A stretch of DNA of 34,218 nucleotides, taken from NCBI GenBank assembly GCA_902799345.1, contig CADBZW010000032.1, positions 1 to 34,218 of the forward strand, given 5' to 3'. Position numbers and translations under genes: made by a program. The stretch is from an uncultured Bacteroidia bacterium. Its GTDB lineage: Bacteria > Bacteroidota > Bacteroidia > Bacteroidales > F082. Below are positions 24,167 to 33,237 of this stretch, piece by piece. Below the pieces are notes generated by a model. The model made no database searches. It saw only the letters and a program-made list of their open reading frames with translations, and was not told the DNA's origin. Numbering within the stretch: the first letter of the stretch is position 1; the number at the start of each line of letters is the position of its first letter.

Positions 24167-24240
24167 GGGTATTGCTGAACCTCCAAGCCGATGAAGACGG
24201 GTTCACGGCCATTCTGTATGCCATGGTGCAAAAACAAGGC

Positions 24241-24492
24241 ATGGCAAAGACGAAGGTTCATATCGGCAATATGATTCGCAGGAAACTGAAGGAGCAAGGG
24301 CGTAGCGTCACATGGTTTGCTTCGGCCATCCATAGCGACCGTTCCAATACTTACAAGATGTTGAAGCGCGAAAGCATCGATCTTGCCTTGTTGATGTATA
24401 TTTCCGAACTGCTACATTACGACTTCCTATACGAGTGTTCCCAGCTGCTTGATTTCGGTCCGGAAAACGAACGCGCCAAATCCGAAAACTAG
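24241..24492 (+). CDS. Small helix-turn-helix protein (cassette 1)
   Basis: This 83-residue protein begins MAKTKVHIGNMIRRKLKEQG, then RSVTWFASAIHSDRSNTYKM, LKRESIDLALLMYISELLHY and DFLYECSQLLDFG. The pattern is XRE/Cro-like: a helix, a WFA turn, a recognition helix around DRSNTYKML, and a closing helix. Small HTH proteins of this look are common in Bacteroidota, but I cannot name a characterised member. I chose ATG 24241; an in-frame ATG lies at 24223 and a TTG at 24172. A paralogous but divergent protein follows at 24678. It may bind the repeated palindromes before each cassette. Confidence 0.7.
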   Translation: MAKTKVHIGNMIRRKLKEQGRSVTWFASAIHSDRSNTYKMLKRESIDLALLMYISELLHYDFLYECSQLLDFGPENERAKSEN

Positions 24493-24568
24493 GCTTTATA
24501 GTGTGAAAGCGATGGCTTGCGCTGCAAAGGTAATAAAACAACGGAAGACATGCCGCCCCCCGTCCATA

Positions 24569-24585
24569 GGGGTAAAAACTACCAC
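24569..24585 (+). promoter_or_regulatory. Cassette operator, copy 2
   Basis: GGGGTAAAAACTACCAC has GGTA and TACC arms 5 bp apart, with a GGT half-site 9 bp beyond. It is followed after 55 bp by TAATTTTG. The ~80 bp from here to the -7 box align closely with 25114-25195. Confidence 0.6.
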
Positions 24586-24640
24586 ACTAATATGGTGACA
24601 TTTGCCAATTACAACTCATTATTATTCAATGTGTTAGTTG

Positions 24641-24648
24641 TAATTTTG
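24641..24648 (+). promoter_or_regulatory. -7 box of cassette 2
   Basis: TAATTTTG matches TAnnTTTG and lies 29 bp before the ATG at 24678. No clear -33 TTTG is present at the right distance, consistent with an activator-dependent promoter. Confidence 0.5.
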
Positions 24649-24677
24649 CAATCGATTTATGCACACACGAACATACC

Positions 24678-24950
24678 ATGATTCCTACACCTATTAATAA
24701 TAGCCGACACGACGAGTTGGGGCACGACGACGACTTCCACGCAGGCCATTTCCTGCGCGAGACGCTTGATGCCTGCGGCCACGACACAGTCTGGCTTGCC
24801 GCCCGCACAAACCGCACCGTGACCTATATCGAGGACCTCCTCGAGCAGCCCAACATGGACGCCGAGCTTTTCGTGCGCATAGGTATGCCTATGGAGCCGC
24901 TGTTTATGCGGCGGGTGGATGAGATGGTGCTTGGACAGCAGCCTGTTTAA
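24678..24950 (+). CDS. Small HTH-like paralogue (cassette 2)
   Basis: This 90-residue protein has a His/Asp-rich N-terminal tail, then HAGHFLRETLDACGHDTVWL, AARTNRTVTYIEDLLEQPNM and DAELFVRIGMPMEPLFMRRV, ending DEMVLGQQPV. Aligned to the protein at 24241 it keeps the spacing of H-G-x-x-(I/L)-R, the W-(F/L)-A turn, a central Tyr and the MDAELF/IDLALL helix with a single one-residue gap. The recognition helix differs strongly (NRTVTYIED against DRSNTYKML), so its DNA target or function may have changed. The tail GMPMEPL(F/L)MR(R/W)VDEM reappears in the 43-residue frame at 25344. It is a likely duplicated regulator; the family is not recognised. Confidence 0.6.
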   Translation: MIPTPINNSRHDELGHDDDFHAGHFLRETLDACGHDTVWLAARTNRTVTYIEDLLEQPNMDAELFVRIGMPMEPLFMRRVDEMVLGQQPV

Positions 24951-25113
24951 TCGGAAAAACAAAAACCCAGAAAGTGAGACCTTTTTGTGCTTTATCCCGA
25001 TTTTTTTGCAAGATAAAGTACATTTTGCTCGCATTTTTTCTCTAAAAAAGCCCCGCAAACCTCGACCGCCTTTTACATGAAATAACCACTTCGGACGCCC
25101 ATGCATACAAAAA

Positions 25114-25130
25114 GTGGTAAAATCTACCAC
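25114..25130 (+). promoter_or_regulatory. Cassette operator, copy 3
   Basis: GTGGTAAAATCTACCAC is a perfect GTGGTA-N5-TACCAC palindrome with a further GTGGTA half-site at 25137-25142. It is the best copy of the motif and is placed 55 bp before TACTTTTG, the same spacing as copy 2. Confidence 0.65.
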
Positions 25131-25163
25131 AAACAAGTGGTACATTATGCCAATCCTAATACA

Positions 25164-25193
25164 TTGTTTATCAATGCGTTAACAGTACTTTTG
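25164..25193 (+). promoter_or_regulatory. Promoter of cassette 3, probably also driving the first giant surface protein
   Basis: TTG (25164-25166) and TACTTTTG (25186-25193) are 19 bp apart. I see no other TAnnTTTG box between here and the ATG at 25506, so this operator-linked promoter is the best candidate for the surface-protein operon. Confidence 0.55.
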
Positions 25194-25343
25194 CAGCGAA
25201 AAACCACGCGGTGGCGGCAATTTTACATCTATTTGGTTATCAGGCAGATGGAATGTTGAGGATGCCGAATTGTATCCAACGGAGACGTGGCGAAAGAATA
25301 ATTGAAAGACAACCGGCACGCAATGCGCCGGGATAATAGTGTA

Positions 25344-25475
25344 ATGCAAATGAACGATATGAAAACTCTTCGATACCTTGAACTAATTATTGACGGAATG
25401 CCCATGGAACCGCTGCTTATGCGGTGGGTGGACGAGATGATTTTTGGGAAACAAACTGTATCACAAGTGAATTGA
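25344..25475 (+). pseudogene. Truncated third regulator paralogue (43-codon frame)
   Basis: The frame reads MQMNDMKTLRYLELIIDGMP, MEPLLMRWVDEMIFGKQTVS, QVN. The segment GMPMEPLLMRWVDEM matches the C-terminal end of the cassette-2 protein nearly residue for residue, but the HTH core is missing. It could be a decayed copy or a small upstream leader peptide; it ends 30 bp before the giant gene. Codon positions are conserved across the shared segment, so recent duplication is likely. Confidence 0.55.
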
Positions 25476-25505
25476 GTCATTTATACTTCGAATATGAATA
25501 ATTAA

Positions 25506-28500
25506 ATGAGGAAAGCGATGAATATATATAGGTTGATAACAGAAAAAAGACAAAGCAAACAACTTTGCAAGCAGGCGAGCATTTTTTTGATTGTCACATT
25601 CCTCTTGTGGGGAGGTTTGTTGTTTGGACAGGAAAAAGCAATTGGTACGATTACCATCAATACAGGAACTGAAACTACCAAACTATTCAATACTTTACAC
25701 AATGCTTTTAAAGCGATTTCTGATAACCCAAGCAGTTATAATGCCACCATTAATATAGAAGTCAAAACCAATACGAAGGAGAATGGAACTTGTGACACCG
25801 AACCAGGAAAAACCTATAGGATTTATAGTGCTGATGGAGATAGACATTCCATAAATTTTGATCCTGAAGATGTATCCTCTACCCGTTGCATAGCTGTCCT
25901 CCAAAACTCCACTCTCAATTTGGGGAAAACAGATGGTACCGATAATACACTGGTATTTAGGTGCCTTAAGCAAACCGACGCTACTAGTGGTGATCAGTAT
26001 TTTCACAACTATGGTTCCGATTCCCCTAATAAGTCCTTGATAAAAGTGGTGAGAGGAGGCACGCTGAACATTTATAAAAATATTGAGCTTTGTTACGGTC
26101 ATCAAGTCATCTGGATTGAACAGCAGAATTTCACTTATGGAACTGCTAAGGCCACTGTAAACATGTATGGCGGTGTGATTCATTCTGCCACTCACGTTTG
26201 CGTTAATATATCTGCTGGCGTTTTCAACATGTATGGAGGTTACATCTGCGCACATTACAAGTCAACTGGCACTAAAGTTCCGACAATAAATACCAGCAAC
26301 AACTATAATGGCAATGCCATTTTGGATTACAATTATGTGGCAAACAAGTTAGGTAACAACACAACAGAGGCAGCGGTAAGCAATTTTTTGATGAATTACT
26401 ATGACGTAACAAATGTGAATGCTCTGAATCGAGCCACAGCGGTGTATCTGCATTATGATTGCGGCCGCGGTGTCGCCCAATTTAACATGACAGGCGGAAC
26501 CATTTGTGGATTTCACGCCACCAAAACTTTTAACCCTGCCTATCAATTTGTTAGCTCGGTGGACACATATGCAACAAATGTGCCGGGAGCAGTCATCTTT
26601 TCGAACAATGCAAATAAAGTAAGCATTTCAAACACATCAAGTCCTAAGATATATGCCTGTGTCACACAGTATGGAGCACTTAGATTCCACGATATTGACG
26701 ACCAAAACAAGACATATGATTATTCCATTTCTGATTGCCAAATCAGCTATTGTAAATCGAATCGCCGAGGTAGTGCCATAACGGTTGAGAAAACCATGAG
26801 CGTCAGCACATCAGGGAACAATATTACCAAAAATGTTGCTGTTGGTGCCGAAAATGGCAGCGCGATATATATAGCCAGTGGAGCCAGTCTTTCGTTATCA
26901 GGTGATGTGGTGCAATCAAATACTACAATCAGCGGAAGCGGAGAACGAGGTGGAGGCGTCTACAAGTACGGAAATCTGACCGTTTCGGGTGAGACAAAGA
27001 TCACGAACAATAATGTAGGTACCACAGTCAACAATGTTTACATACATCCTTCGGCGGATCAAAAATATGTCAATATCGGTTCTTCTGGTCTTAGCTGTAG
27101 TGCTAAAATAGGCATTTACAAAGACCATAGCTATGCCACAGATACCAACGGAGAGGATTATACTGCGGTGGCATACGGAACAAATGCCAATTGTGCCTTT
27201 GCTGCCAACAATCGCTTCTTCGTCGACGATAGAGGGCTTTATGACGTGTATCACCCTGGCACCACGGGCTCCTATACCAACACCTACCTCTATTTTATCG
27301 AGGGCTGGAAGAACAACACGGCCAATACGAGCAACGATGTCGTAATTAGCGGGACGACCGCTACGGTGAAGTCGGCGGCTGGCTTGGCTTATCTGGCCAA
27401 ACAGATAGAGGCAGGAACAAGCTATACCTCCATCACCCTTAACAACGACATCGACCTGTCAGACCATTACTGGAATCCGTTAGGTGAGAAATACACCACG
27501 TGTTCAACGACCACAACCCATGCTTTCAGCGGCACTTTCGATGGACAAGGACACACCATCAAAGGGCTGAACAGTATCTTCCCATGTGCTGACATGGGGC
27601 TGTTTGGTTATAGCACGGGAACCATCAAGAATCTGATACTGTCAAGTTCGCTTACAGCAACGGATGCCACCAACCTCGGCGGCATCGTCGGTGAACTGGG
27701 TGGCGGAACGGTCTATAATTGCATGGTGAAGGCTACACTTACAGGAGGCACAAGCACTGGAGCCTTAGTAGGAAAGATTACTTCTGGAAGCGTGAAAAAC
27801 AGCTTCGCCATATCCAATAACGCGGCCTGCGGCAGTGGCACGGTGACGAACTGCTATGTGCGTAAGGCGAGCGGAGGAACGTCCAGCGACATGGGCACCG
27901 CAACCAACGTGGGCGACTCGGGCAGCACCTCTGGTGCTTTCACCGAAACGGTGACACCTTATTTATATAGGCACGACGACAACAAGGTTGGTTCCGCCGC
28001 TTTGTTGACCCTTCTGAACCAATGGGTGGATGCCCAGTCAACGCCTACCGATCTGGCCCATTGGACACGCACCTGCGCCAGCCCCATCAACGGCGACTAC
28101 CCGCTGCTGAAGTTCGACGGCATGAAGTGCGTCGGCACCAAAAGTGGTAACAACGATGTGCTGTCATACAGCAGCAGCCTCAACACCATGCTCAGCACCC
28201 ACAATGCTTCGGGCGACAACATTTTCTTCTGGGGCTCCGAGTCGGGGGTAAGCAATGGCAACAGCAACGCGAATATCTACATCGACGAGGACGCAGCCCT
28301 CATTCACACTAGCGTCATCGACAATGCTTACGTCGGCGTCACGCTGAAAAACGCAGCATGGCACATGTTCTCGCCAGCGATAAACAGTGCGCCCTTGGGT
28401 ATCAACTACAATGGCGACGAAAATGTTTATAACTATGGCACTGCTCCCGCACCATACGCTTTCTACTCCGAAGCCGCTGCTGACGGCTATTACCCCAGCA

Positions 28501-29771
28501 CTAACTTTGGAGGCGAATCTTATTACGGCGACTACGACTACTATAGCTATTACGAGCCGGAGTACCACTGGATTAACTTCAAGCGCAACTCGCTGAGCCA
28601 TTGGCACGAGGATATAGACCACCGAAACATTGAATACCACTGGGACAACAACCCTGACAATGCCGATTCGGAGGGCAACGAAACCACCCTCAAACCCGGC
28701 AAGGGCTATCTGCTCGGCATCAAGACCGATACCTACCTGCAATCGCACGGCACCCTCAACCCGAGCAATGGCAGCGGCGACGTGACCTTCCCAGTCTCCA
28801 GGAAAAGCGGCTGGCGCATTGGCTATAACCTCATCGGCAACCCCTACCAAGCCTATTTGGACTTCAATGCCTTTGCCGACGTTAATAGTGGTTCTGGTAA
28901 GATTTGGAGCAATGCTGCTTCCGCTTTCTATCTCATGCTTTACGGCGGAGCCTACCATCAGTATGTCTATAGTGCATCAACCAACCAACTGCAAGCACCA
29001 CGTTGTCTGCATCCGCACCAAGGCTTCATGGTAATCACGGAGAACGACAATGTGAATGCTACCTTCCAAAACGGGATGCGCGTGCTCAGCAACGCCACTT
29101 CGGCCCCGTTCCGTGATGAGCCCAGCGTTGACTATCCTTTGGTCAACCTTGTCGTCACCGACGATGACGAAAAGAGCGACATCGCAACCATCGAATTGGG
29201 CCGTCCCGACACGGGTGGTGCCCCTAAGTCGTATGACCTTCATACGGGCAAGGGCTGCCTCTATGTCAACTATGATGATGTGGATTATGCCATCGCCTTT
29301 ACCCAGCCAGGTGTCAATGAAGTGGCGGTGCGTTTCGCAGCCGACGAGGAGGCCGCCTTCACGATGACATGGGACATGGAAAACGGCGATTTCAGCTATG
29401 TCCACCTTATTGACAATATGACAGGCTCCGACATTGATTGCCTGCAAGACAGAGAGTATTGCTTTACGGCACGCCCCAGTGACTACAAGAGCCGTTTCCG
29501 CCTTGTGTTCGATTACACAGGCATTGGGGAAAACGAGAACTCCGAGACCATCGAAACTCCATCTGCCTTTGCCTTCCAAATGAACGACGAGTTGGTGGTG
29601 AATGGTGAAGGTCAATTGCAAATGTTCGACCTGACAGGACGGCAAGTCATTTCGACCAATACCAGCGGAACGCAAAGCAGGGTGATGTTGACAAACATTG
29701 GCACAGGCATGTATGTTTTGCGCATGAATGGAAAGAACGGAATTAAGACTCAGAAAATAGTGATAAGATGA
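25506..29771 (+). CDS. Giant T9SS-secreted beta-helix/GLUG surface protein
   Basis: The 1421-residue protein has a long N-region with a hydrophobic signal (ASIFLIVTFLLWGGLLFGQ, ending ~42). Residues ~45-590 form a parallel beta-helix-like part with MYGGVIHSATHVCVNI (~220), FNMYGGYI and FNMTGGTICGFHA. A GLUG-type region follows (~610-790): FSGTFDGQGHTIKGL, LGGIVGELGGGTVYNC and STGALVGKITSGSVKN. The next part contains WRIGYNLIGNPYQAYLDF, and a T9SS type-A sorting domain ends the protein (last ~80 residues: LQMFDLTGRQVIS...GMYVLRMNGKNGIKTQKIVI). It should therefore be exported through T9SS and bound to the cell surface as an adhesin-like or glycan-facing protein. The 5' ~1.6 kb is AT-rich (a sample line, 26341-26400, is 22/60 G+C); the 3' part is GC-rich (28081-28140, 38/60). 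It is coupled to the next gene by ATGA overlap and is paralogous to the gene at 30049. Confidence 0.88.
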   Translation: MRKAMNIYRLITEKRQSKQLCKQASIFLIVTFLLWGGLLFGQEKAIGTITINTGTETTKLFNTLHNAFKAISDNPSSYNATINIEVKTNTKENGTCDTEPGKTYRIYSADGDRHSINFDPEDVSSTRCIAVLQNSTLNLGKTDGTDNTLVFRCLKQTDATSGDQYFHNYGSDSPNKSLIKVVRGGTLNIYKNIELCYGHQVIWIEQQNFTYGTAKATVNMYGGVIHSATHVCVNISAGVFNMYGGYICAHYKSTGTKVPTINTSNNYNGNAILDYNYVANKLGNNTTEAAVSNFLMNYYDVTNVNALNRATAVYLHYDCGRGVAQFNMTGGTICGFHATKTFNPAYQFVSSVDTYATNVPGAVIFSNNANKVSISNTSSPKIYACVTQYGALRFHDIDDQNKTYDYSISDCQISYCKSNRRGSAITVEKTMSVSTSGNNITKNVAVGAENGSAIYIASGASLSLSGDVVQSNTTISGSGERGGGVYKYGNLTVSGETKITNNNVGTTVNNVYIHPSADQKYVNIGSSGLSCSAKIGIYKDHSYATDTNGEDYTAVAYGTNANCAFAANNRFFVDDRGLYDVYHPGTTGSYTNTYLYFIEGWKNNTANTSNDVVISGTTATVKSAAGLAYLAKQIEAGTSYTSITLNNDIDLSDHYWNPLGEKYTTCSTTTTHAFSGTFDGQGHTIKGLNSIFPCADMGLFGYSTGTIKNLILSSSLTATDATNLGGIVGELGGGTVYNCMVKATLTGGTSTGALVGKITSGSVKNSFAISNNAACGSGTVTNCYVRKASGGTSSDMGTATNVGDSGSTSGAFTETVTPYLYRHDDNKVGSAALLTLLNQWVDAQSTPTDLAHWTRTCASPINGDYPLLKFDGMKCVGTKSGNNDVLSYSSSLNTMLSTHNASGDNIFFWGSESGVSNGNSNANIYIDEDAALIHTSVIDNAYVGVTLKNAAWHMFSPAINSAPLGINYNGDENVYNYGTAPAPYAFYSEAAADGYYPSTNFGGESYYGDYDYYSYYEPEYHWINFKRNSLSHWHEDIDHRNIEYHWDNNPDNADSEGNETTLKPGKGYLLGIKTDTYLQSHGTLNPSNGSGDVTFPVSRKSGWRIGYNLIGNPYQAYLDFNAFADVNSGSGKIWSNAASAFYLMLYGGAYHQYVYSASTNQLQAPRCLHPHQGFMVITENDNVNATFQNGMRVLSNATSAPFRDEPSVDYPLVNLVVTDDDEKSDIATIELGRPDTGGAPKSYDLHTGKGCLYVNYDDVDYAIAFTQPGVNEVAVRFAADEEAAFTMTWDMENGDFSYVHLIDNMTGSDIDCLQDREYCFTARPSDYKSRFRLVFDYTGIGENENSETIETPSAFAFQMNDELVVNGEGQLQMFDLTGRQVISTNTSGTQSRVMLTNIGTGMYVLRMNGKNGIKTQKIVIR

Positions 29772-30019
29772 AAAAGATAATCACCATACTGATAATAAGC
29801 ATTTTTATGGCATCATCGGCGCAGGCCCAAGTGTTCATGACAAATGAGGACTATGAAAACCCGCGTGACGGCATAGAGACCCAATGGGGCTACATCCCTG
29901 AACAATGGACTACCAACGACCAGGCAAATGAATTTGCCCCTTTAGGTGGTGGCGCGCTACTGCTCGCTTCCTTCGGCACAGCCTACTTGCTTGGCAAGAG
30001 GAAAAATCGGAATAAGTAA
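29768..30019 (+). CDS. Small secreted protein with C-terminal membrane anchor (PID-CTERM-like?)
   Basis: This 83-residue protein has a signal peptide (MKKIITILIISIFMASSAQA) and a short acidic-aromatic middle (QVFMTNEDYENPRDGIETQW, GYIPEQWTTND). The C-terminal signal is APLGGG, a hydrophobic stretch (ALLLASFGTAYLLG) and a basic tail (KRKNRNK). This tripartite end resembles the PID-CTERM/exosortase-type sorting signals described in Bacteroidota, but the motif here is PLGGG, so the assignment is tentative. Its ATG overlaps the stop of the giant surface protein, and the second giant gene starts 29 bp later. Co-expression is near certain; it may be a membrane partner or processing helper. Confidence 0.72.
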   Translation: MKKIITILIISIFMASSAQAQVFMTNEDYENPRDGIETQWGYIPEQWTTNDQANEFAPLGGGALLLASFGTAYLLGKRKNRNK

Positions 30020-30048
30020 AATAGTAATAATCAAATAGTACGAATCAA

Positions 30049-33000
30049 ATGAAGACAATTAGAAAACTGAGGATGATCCTCTCTCTATTTTTAGTAGGAT
30101 TGGCAAGTGTGAGTTTTGCAGATACGACACTTTACCTTGATGGTACGTCATCTGGCAACAGGCATTTCAAGACTTTGTATGATGCTTTGAATTATGCTAC
30201 TGGAAAGTATTCCACACTAGGTAAGGTTACTATCTTAGTCAGCGTTAGCACAAATGAAACAAAAGAAATTGCTTTGTCGGAAAACGATAACATCACTATT
30301 GTTAACCGTTCAGGTGCGCGTCATTCTATCAATTACGTGGAGCGTCCTTCCACGAGGATGATTGCCGTTGTCCAGAATAGTATCTTGAATATTGGAAAGG
30401 CAACCGATGGCAACAACGCAGCCTTGATTTTCAGGCTTTGTCGCTCGTCAGAGTCATCACAAATGGAAGCTGGCGGCAAATGTCTTTTCAAGGTCGTTAG
30501 AGGTGGCGTGCTTAACATTTACGACAACACAGAGATCGGTTTCGGAACAATGCCTATCTGGATTACGTCTACAAGTTCCACGACAGGCCGTCCTGTGGTT
30601 AATATGTATGGCGGTGTCATTCACTCTGCGAAATTCGCTTGCGTATATGTACAACAAGGTACTTTCAATATGTACGGCGGTTACCTTGTCGGTCACTATA
30701 ATACCTCAGGAACTACGATTCCAGATTTGAGTTCTAATGCAATTCTTAATTATAGTTACGTAGATAACTATTTCAAGAATAAATACGGTGTAGACAAACC
30801 GGTTTTACAGGAATTGGATATCACCAACCTATTGAAATCCTATTATGGAGTGTCAAACGTGTCCGATTTAAACAACGGATGGGCCGTATATCTCCATAAA
30901 AACAGCAATGCCTCTGGCTCTGTTTTCAACTTCTACGGAGGTTCCATCTGTGGTTTTTATTGCCTTGGTGCCAGAAGCATCCCCACTGGATATGATGGAT
31001 CCGACTTCACCTATTATACAATTGATGGCGAGGAAGTGAGGAAGAAAGGAGTGGCTGTTTTCGGTAATCGCGCGACGATTAACTTGTTAGGAGGAATGGT
31101 CTATTGCAATCGAAGTGGAAGTGATGGTGGAGGTGTAAAGATTACAAATGACGATTTCAATATAAGTGCGACAAATGTCTCATACAATCAAGGATATGTG
31201 AACATGAGTGCTGGCTGTATTAATTACAATGAAAGTTCGTCCAACGGTGGGGGAATACGTGTTGAAAAAGGAACCCTGTTTACCATGACTGGTGGTACTA
31301 TTAATCATAATGTCACAAAAAAGAGTGAAGATTCGGGTAGTGGCGGTGGCGGAGGCGTTCGTATGGTTTCCGCTAAAATGGTCATGAGTGGTGATGCTGA
31401 AATTGCCTATAATCACTCGACTGGTGATATTGAAAAATATAATGGCGGTGGCGTTGCTGCCGTTTGGCAATCTGTCTATGGACAGGCAAAAAGTATTGTC
31501 AACCTGAATGGAGGTCGCATCCATCATAATGTGGCAGAAAACAATGGTGGTGGTGTGACGGCGACCGATAAAGGCAATACTGGTGCCGTGGGTATCGAGA
31601 TGACCTTCAATGGTGTGGAGATTGATCACAACATAAGTAAAACTTCAGGCGGTGGTGTTTATGTAGGCGGAAGTGCTGATATTATCATCGATAAAAACCC
31701 TACTACACAAGTAAAGACCAAAATCCACGACAATATAGCATACACCAATGGTGGTGGTCTTCATGTCAGTTCTGCTGTTGCAGGAGGCCATACGGGCGGT
31801 GTGGATGCAAGCAACTGTCAAGTCTACAATAACATGGTCAATAATGGCGACGGCGGCGGTCTTTATTCAGAATATGCTTATGTCAACATCCATGATGGTG
31901 CTGAATTTTACAACCATAATATCAATGGTAAAGGAGCAGGCATTTGTATTGCTGCTAGAGCCGATTACACACAAGATGGTGGGTTTGTTAGAGACAACCA
32001 AGCTAATGGAAATGGAGGAGGATTTTATGTTATTGGAGGCAACGTTTCCATCACTGGTGGAACTATACAGAACAATGCTACCCAAAGTAGCGGCGGCGGT
32101 TTCTGTGTTGATGGCGGTGTCGTTACGATAAACGGCAATGCGCAAATCAATAACAATTCTGCTGTAGCAAATGGAGGAGGTTTCTATGTAAACACATCAA
32201 ACAGTTCGATTACCACCACCATCAAGGGCGGTGCCACTCTATCTTCTAACACCGCTAACAACGGTGCCGGTGCCTACATCAACCAAGGCCGGTTAGTCAT
32301 CCAAGACGCAGCCACCAACCTTACCAGCAACACCGCCGCCGCCAGTGGCGGCGGCATCTACATGGCCGCAGGCACGGTGACCTTCACCAACGCCAAGCTG
32401 CAATCGAACACGGCCACCAACAACGACGGCGGCGGACTGTACCTGGGCAACGGGACGATGACGGTGAGCGGTGCCAACGCTGCCTTCACGGCCAACAAGG
32501 CCAAGAACCGCGGTGGTGGCGTGTACGTGGGCGGCGGCAGCTTCACCATGACTGGCGGCGCCATCGGCGGCACGACGGCACAGGGCAACTACACCACGTC
32601 GGGCGCAGGGTACGGCGGTGGCCTGTACATGGGCGGCGGCACGGCGACGCTCTCGGGCGGCACGCTGGGCGGCAACAAGGCCGAGGGTGGCTACGGCGGT
32701 GCCATCTACATGAACGGCGGCACATGCACGCTGTCGAACGGCGCGACGATAGGCGGCGCTACGGCCAGCTACGCGAACAGCGCCAAGTACGGCGGCGGCA
32801 TCTACTCTGCAGGCGGCACCATCACGGTGAAGGGCGGCAAGATCCAGCGCAACACGGCCAGTACGGCAGGCGGCGGCATCTACACCAACGGCGCCGACGG
32901 CGTCGTCAACATGGAGAAACAGACGTCCAAGGCGGAGATGCTGAGCTACATCGAATACAACACGGCCGAAGAGGGCGGCGGCATCTACGCCAACCGCGGC

Positions 33001-33237
33001 GTGGTCAACTTCTCGGACGGCTACATCCAGTACAACCGCGCCAGCGAGGCGGGCGGCGGCATCTACGTCAACGACAACGGCGGCGACGACTACGGCACCC
33101 TTTACCTGAAAGGCTCGGCCAACCTGCGCCGCAACAATGTGCCCACGGGCCACAACGGCGGCGGCGTCTACCTGAAGGGCAAGGTCGTCGTGGGCGAGCA
33201 GACCGCCAACTTAGGTGTCATCAAGGGTGACGGCTAA
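30049..33237 (+). CDS. Giant surface protein 2, N-terminal part (beta-helix with GGG-repeat array; frame ends early)
   Basis: The 1062-codon frame has a signal peptide (MKTIRKLRMILSLFLVGLASVSFA) and a first ~310 residues clearly paralogous to the upstream giant protein: MYGGVIHSAKFACVYV (~186), FNMYGGYLVGHYNTSG, AVYLHKNS and FNFYGGSICGFY. From ~340 on it has about 23 repeats centred on (N/S)xGGG(I/V/L/F)(Y/x), as in polymorphic outer-membrane or autotransporter beta-helices. The gene shifts from AT-rich (line 31921: 26/60 G+C) to very GC-rich (line 32641: 45/60) near 32220. The frame hits TAA at 33235-33237, although the protein continues in another frame from ~33227, so this is an incomplete product as written. 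No T9SS tail is in this frame. Confidence 0.85.
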   Translation: MKTIRKLRMILSLFLVGLASVSFADTTLYLDGTSSGNRHFKTLYDALNYATGKYSTLGKVTILVSVSTNETKEIALSENDNITIVNRSGARHSINYVERPSTRMIAVVQNSILNIGKATDGNNAALIFRLCRSSESSQMEAGGKCLFKVVRGGVLNIYDNTEIGFGTMPIWITSTSSTTGRPVVNMYGGVIHSAKFACVYVQQGTFNMYGGYLVGHYNTSGTTIPDLSSNAILNYSYVDNYFKNKYGVDKPVLQELDITNLLKSYYGVSNVSDLNNGWAVYLHKNSNASGSVFNFYGGSICGFYCLGARSIPTGYDGSDFTYYTIDGEEVRKKGVAVFGNRATINLLGGMVYCNRSGSDGGGVKITNDDFNISATNVSYNQGYVNMSAGCINYNESSSNGGGIRVEKGTLFTMTGGTINHNVTKKSEDSGSGGGGGVRMVSAKMVMSGDAEIAYNHSTGDIEKYNGGGVAAVWQSVYGQAKSIVNLNGGRIHHNVAENNGGGVTATDKGNTGAVGIEMTFNGVEIDHNISKTSGGGVYVGGSADIIIDKNPTTQVKTKIHDNIAYTNGGGLHVSSAVAGGHTGGVDASNCQVYNNMVNNGDGGGLYSEYAYVNIHDGAEFYNHNINGKGAGICIAARADYTQDGGFVRDNQANGNGGGFYVIGGNVSITGGTIQNNATQSSGGGFCVDGGVVTINGNAQINNNSAVANGGGFYVNTSNSSITTTIKGGATLSSNTANNGAGAYINQGRLVIQDAATNLTSNTAAASGGGIYMAAGTVTFTNAKLQSNTATNNDGGGLYLGNGTMTVSGANAAFTANKAKNRGGGVYVGGGSFTMTGGAIGGTTAQGNYTTSGAGYGGGLYMGGGTATLSGGTLGGNKAEGGYGGAIYMNGGTCTLSNGATIGGATASYANSAKYGGGIYSAGGTITVKGGKIQRNTASTAGGGIYTNGADGVVNMEKQTSKAEMLSYIEYNTAEEGGGIYANRGVVNFSDGYIQYNRASEAGGGIYVNDNGGDDYGTLYLKGSANLRRNNVPTGHNGGGVYLKGKVVVGEQTANLGVIKGDG
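32347..33066 (+). repeat. Coding repeats: five exact GGCGGCGGCATCTAC copies
   Basis: The 15-mer encoding GGGIY occurs exactly at 32347, 32791, 32869, 32974 and 33052, within the GC-rich part of the giant gene. It is the DNA core of the protein repeat and a likely substrate for slippage or recombination. Confidence 0.8.

Larger units (their letters stand above)
23818..24240. other. Divergent control region before the first HTH cassette
   Basis: The stretch contains the weak minus-strand box TATCTTCG (23835-23842), the first copy of the cassette operator (23898-23914), a good plus-strand promoter (23961-23992) and a 67-bp imperfect inverted repeat (24100-24166). An in-frame TTG at 24172 could lengthen the HTH protein, but I prefer the ATG at 24241. 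Confidence 0.55.
24951..25343. other. Intergenic region between cassettes 2 and 3
   Basis: The 393 bp contain an AT-rich stretch, the third operator copy (25114-25130), a promoter (25164-25193) and ~150 bp in which small frames are broken. That interval corresponds to the place where the N-terminal HTH part of a third paralogue would be expected. No intact gene is seen before 25344. Confidence 0.5.

Noticed and set aside
32347-33066. CRISPR-like array from repeated GGCGGCGGCATCTAC
   Set aside because: The repeats are in frame, unevenly spaced, and encode the GGGIY protein repeat of a surface beta-helix; no cas genes are present.
32293-33153. 286-codon minus-strand frame in the GGG-repeat array
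   Set aside because: It mirrors the codon repeat of the real gene (Ala/Val/Arg-rich) and has no start context or motif.
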